NCBI GenBank assembly: GCA_017521195.1
Contig: JAFXGP010000034.1
Span: forward strand, 1 to 35,518
DNA: 35,518 nt
Source of the DNA: Lachnospiraceae bacterium
GTDB taxonomy: Bacteria; Bacillota; Clostridia; Lachnospirales; Lachnospiraceae
Reading direction: 5' to 3'
Shown piece after piece: positions 33,474 to 35,518 of the stretch (its first letter is position 1; each line of letters starts with the position of its first letter). The notes below the pieces were generated by a model, which saw nothing but the letters and a program-made list of their open reading frames with translations, had not been told where the DNA came from and did no database searches. Position numbers and translations under genes: made by a program.

Positions 33474-34349
33474 ATGACCCTATTATCATATCAGATTTTA
33501 AAAGCAGTAGCAGATATGGGAAGTTTTTATAAAGCGGCAGAGGTGTTAGGATTAACACCTTCTGCCGTAAGTCATTCCATAGCAACCTTGGAAAGAGAAC
33601 TGGGATTTGCTGTATTGGTCAGAAGCAAAGCGGGTGTAAAACTTACTAATTACGGAGAGCAGCTTCTTCCATATATAAATGTGGTATTAAACAGTGATGA
33701 GAGTTTACAGCAGGCAATTTCTGAGTTAAATGGATTGAAAAAAGGAAAAGTAAAATTAGGGGTTTTTTCCAGTGTATGTACTAACTGGTTGCCGGATATC
33801 CTTAATTCTTTTCAGAATCAATATCCCAAAATTGAAATAGAGGTGTTCCAAGGAACTTATGATGATGTAGTATATTGGTTGAAAAACGGAGTTGTTGATT
33901 TGGGATTTTTGTCTGTTTCCAGTGCAAAAGATATTCCGATAGAACCTCTATATGAAGACCCTTTGGTATGTGTTCTTCCCAGAGGAACAATGCATGGTGC
34001 TAATAAAGATTATGTAACCATTGAAGATATGCGCAAATCAGAGTTTGTAACACAGAGAGAATGTACGGATGCTGACATTCAGAATTTTCTGAAAGAAAAT
34101 TCTTTGAACATAAAATCCAGTTATCATGTAGTGGATGATTTATCTACGGTAGCATTGGTAGAAAAAGGATTTGGTATTTGTCTTATGCCACAGCTTGTAA
34201 TGAATGACATTCCTTATGATGTGGAATGTTATCCTATTCGTCCCAAAGCCAGCCGTATTATAGGAATTGCGGCCATGAATCCGGAGTTTATGGCACCGGC
34301 TGTCCGTTCCTTGTATAAACATATTATAGAAAAATACAAAAATATATAA
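33474..34349 (+). CDS. LysR-family transcriptional regulator, coupled to the oxidoreductase operon
   Basis: 291 residues from ATG 33474, with AGGGAG at 33461-33466. N-terminal winged helix: LLSYQILKAVADMGSFYKAAEVLGLTPSAVSHSIATLE (residues ~3-40), then a linker helix. The two-lobed effector domain follows (~90-290) with KLGVFSSVCTNWLP, VVDLGFLS and VEKGFGICLMP. It is last in the operon, one base after the beta subunit. LysR proteins usually act as tetramers and often control the operon they lie in; here the palindrome at 30280-30295 is the obvious candidate site, but that link is inference. A shared terminator follows. Confidence 0.94.
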   Translation: MTLLSYQILKAVADMGSFYKAAEVLGLTPSAVSHSIATLERELGFAVLVRSKAGVKLTNYGEQLLPYINVVLNSDESLQQAISELNGLKKGKVKLGVFSSVCTNWLPDILNSFQNQYPKIEIEVFQGTYDDVVYWLKNGVVDLGFLSVSSAKDIPIEPLYEDPLVCVLPRGTMHGANKDYVTIEDMRKSEFVTQRECTDADIQNFLKENSLNIKSSYHVVDDLSTVALVEKGFGICLMPQLVMNDIPYDVECYPIRPKASRIIGIAAMNPEFMAPAVRSLYKHIIEKYKNI

Positions 34350-34352
34350 AAA

Positions 34353-34414
34353 GACTGTTGCAAAGTGTCTTCTTTGAGGTAAGAAATAAGGTGTGGACAT
34401 TTGCAACAGTTTTT
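34353..34414. terminator. Bidirectional terminator between LysR and AraC genes
   Basis: ACTGTTGCAAA-G-TGTC pairs with GACA-TTTGCAACAGT (15 bp, one bulge) around a ~26-base loop. T-runs are on both sides: TTTTT on the plus strand at the right end, and TCTTTTT on the minus strand at the left end. It serves both convergent genes. Confidence 0.85.
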
Positions 34415-35299
34415 CTATTTCTTTTCTGTATCATTTCTAAAATGTTTACTCTTATATTGTTTGGGTGAGAGTCCGTATTCCTTTTTAAAAGCTCTGTAAA
34501 AACTGGAATAATCACTGAATCCGCATAGTAAGCAGATTTCTGTAATTTCTTCATTGTTTAGTAAAGCATCTTTACAAAGAGCAAGACGTTTTTTGATAAT
34601 GTATTGATGAACGGGAAGTCCATATTTTTCTTTAAAGAGATGAGCAATATGGTATTTGTTAGCAAAAAATAATTTTGCCAACCGTTCCAGAGAAAGATCT
34701 TCTTCCAGATGTTCGTTGATATATTCCAGGACTTTTTCAAATAATCCAAGTTGTTCCTTGGCTAACTGAGGATTTACCATTTCATAGACAACACGGCTTA
34801 AATGCAATATCAAATCTTTCACGGCGAGAGATAACTTTACTGCTTTTCCAAAATGATCAAAATGTATTTCATCAGAAAGTAAAAACAATTTTGACTGAAT
34901 GGTATTAAATGTAATGGTATCAAAATGATAAATGTATTGCTGGTTTTCCTTTGAATGTTTCAGAAGATAAACATAATCCTCCGAGAGCTTTTGCAACTCA
35001 GATGCAAAATCCGAAGTAATCCAAAAAACAAAGCGCTGATAAGCAATATCAGGGTCATGAATGGTAACATAGTGCTTCACACCGGGAGGAAGAAGAATCA
35101 TATCTCCTTTTTCAAGGGTGTATGTCTGTTTTTTTATGGTGATGGAAACATCTCCTCCGAGAAAAAAATAAAATTCATAATATTTATGGCTGTGTTCCTT
35201 TAAAGGTGTAATGTGTTTATCATTATAGTAGAAAAGTTCGAAATCTTTTGATAACATATATTCCCTTGTACTAAAGGGCATTTGTAAATATTTTTTCAT
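34415..35299 (-). CDS. AraC-family transcriptional regulator with cupin sensor domain
   Basis: 294 residues. N-terminal cupin-type ligand domain: HSHKYYEFYFFLGGDVSITI (~36-55), then LEKGDMILLPPGVKHYV (~62-78). C-terminal double helix-turn-helix (~190-290): LSLERLAKLFFANKYHIAHLFKEKYG, then EITEICLLCGFSDYSSFYRAFKKEYGLSPKQYK, the AraC signature. The minus-strand start at 35299 has AGG about ten bases upstream, a weak site. The fold suggests sensing of a small sugar-like or aromatic effector; the target is unknown. The upstream region carries three TTAGGT-type motifs (35343-35379) and the promoter of a divergent gene. Confidence 0.94.
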   Translation of the reverse strand: MKKYLQMPFSTREYMLSKDFELFYYNDKHITPLKEHSHKYYEFYFFLGGDVSITIKKQTYTLEKGDMILLPPGVKHYVTIHDPDIAYQRFVFWITSDFASELQKLSEDYVYLLKHSKENQQYIYHFDTITFNTIQSKLFLLSDEIHFDHFGKAVKLSLAVKDLILHLSRVVYEMVNPQLAKEQLGLFEKVLEYINEHLEEDLSLERLAKLFFANKYHIAHLFKEKYGLPVHQYIIKKRLALCKDALLNNEEITEICLLCGFSDYSSFYRAFKKEYGLSPKQYKSKHFRNDTEKK

Positions 35300-35342
35300 G
35301 TTTTTTACCTGTAAAATGCTTATATGTAATAATTTTGGGTAA

Positions 35343-35379
35343 AACCTAACAAATTTTAGGTTATATCTTGAATTAGGTA
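35343..35379. promoter_or_regulatory. Three TTAGGT-type motifs between divergent genes
   Basis: AACCTAA (35343-35349) and TTAGGTT (35356-35362) form a perfect inverted repeat with a 6-base centre. A third copy TTAGGTA (35373-35379) lies 17 bases after the second in the same orientation. Two same-facing sites 17 bases apart suit a regulator with tandem HTH motifs such as AraC. Confidence 0.5.
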
Positions 35380-35430
35380 AATTTTAGCACAAAACCACAA
35401 CTTTTGCAATGTGAAAAGCAAGACTGTCAA

Positions 35431-35458
35431 TTTGATTTCTGATAAAATGGGTTATAAT
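35431..35458 (+). promoter_or_regulatory. Promoter of a gene starting at or beyond the window end
   Basis: TTTGAT (35431-35436), 16 bases, perfect TATAAT (35453-35458). The sequence AAAGGAG at 35504-35510 near the window end is a ribosome binding site; a GTG at 35513 is too close to it, so the start codon probably begins at about 35518 or just outside. Confidence 0.55.
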
Positions 35459-35518
35459 ACTTATAGAAGTTGAGAAGGAACTTAAATAAGCAAAAAACGA
35501 TATAAAGGAGACGTGATA

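Overview
The window looks like chromosomal DNA of a low-GC Gram-positive anaerobe of the Clostridia, most likely a motile member of the Lachnospiraceae. Support comes from the AT-rich sequence with strong AGGAGG-type ribosome binding sites, the order tpiA..gpmI..eno-secG-rnr-smpB-ssrA, several chemoreceptors, a LytTR/GHKL two-component pair and a ferredoxin-linked 2-oxoacid oxidoreductase. The family-level assignment is inference from gene content. No rRNA, tRNA, CRISPR, phage or insertion sequence was recognised.

Region 1 (1-13622) is the glycolysis and RNA-quality-control backbone, all on the plus strand. The 3' end of tpiA is followed, after a terminator, by a HipA-like kinase, a BioY biotin permease and a thiamine pyrophosphokinase. 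Then come gpmI with its own promoter and terminator, a YtrA-type GntR regulator with an ABC exporter, an enolase with two insertions, secG, RNase R, smpB and tmRNA. The familiar tpi-gpmI-eno order is thus split by two accessory cassettes. The most unusual non-coding object lies between gpmI and the ytrA-like gene: a four-unit array of alternating TTACAG/CTGTAA half-sites with a 72-74 bp period (4577-4835). It is followed by a consensus promoter with a 27-bp operator.

Region 2 (13755-22099) is a sensory block. It holds three chemoreceptors (two paralogues with a QGDIG motif in the sensor domain, one polytopic receptor without HAMP), one small membrane protein of unknown function, and a minus-strand LytTR response regulator plus GHKL histidine kinase. 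Most units have their own rho-independent terminator.

Region 3 (22122-30218) holds metabolism and transport genes: a MATE exporter, a galactokinase-family GHMP kinase with a variant signature, proA behind a promoter/palindrome module, a CDF metal exporter with a manganese-type site, a PAP2 phosphatase and an NSS sodium symporter.

Region 4 (30281-35518) is a four-subunit 2-oxoacid:ferredoxin oxidoreductase operon (gamma-delta-alpha-beta) with a LysR regulator starting one base after the last subunit stop. A bidirectional terminator separates it from a convergent AraC-family regulator. The last ~90 bases carry the promoter and ribosome binding site of a plus-strand gene that starts at or just beyond the window end.
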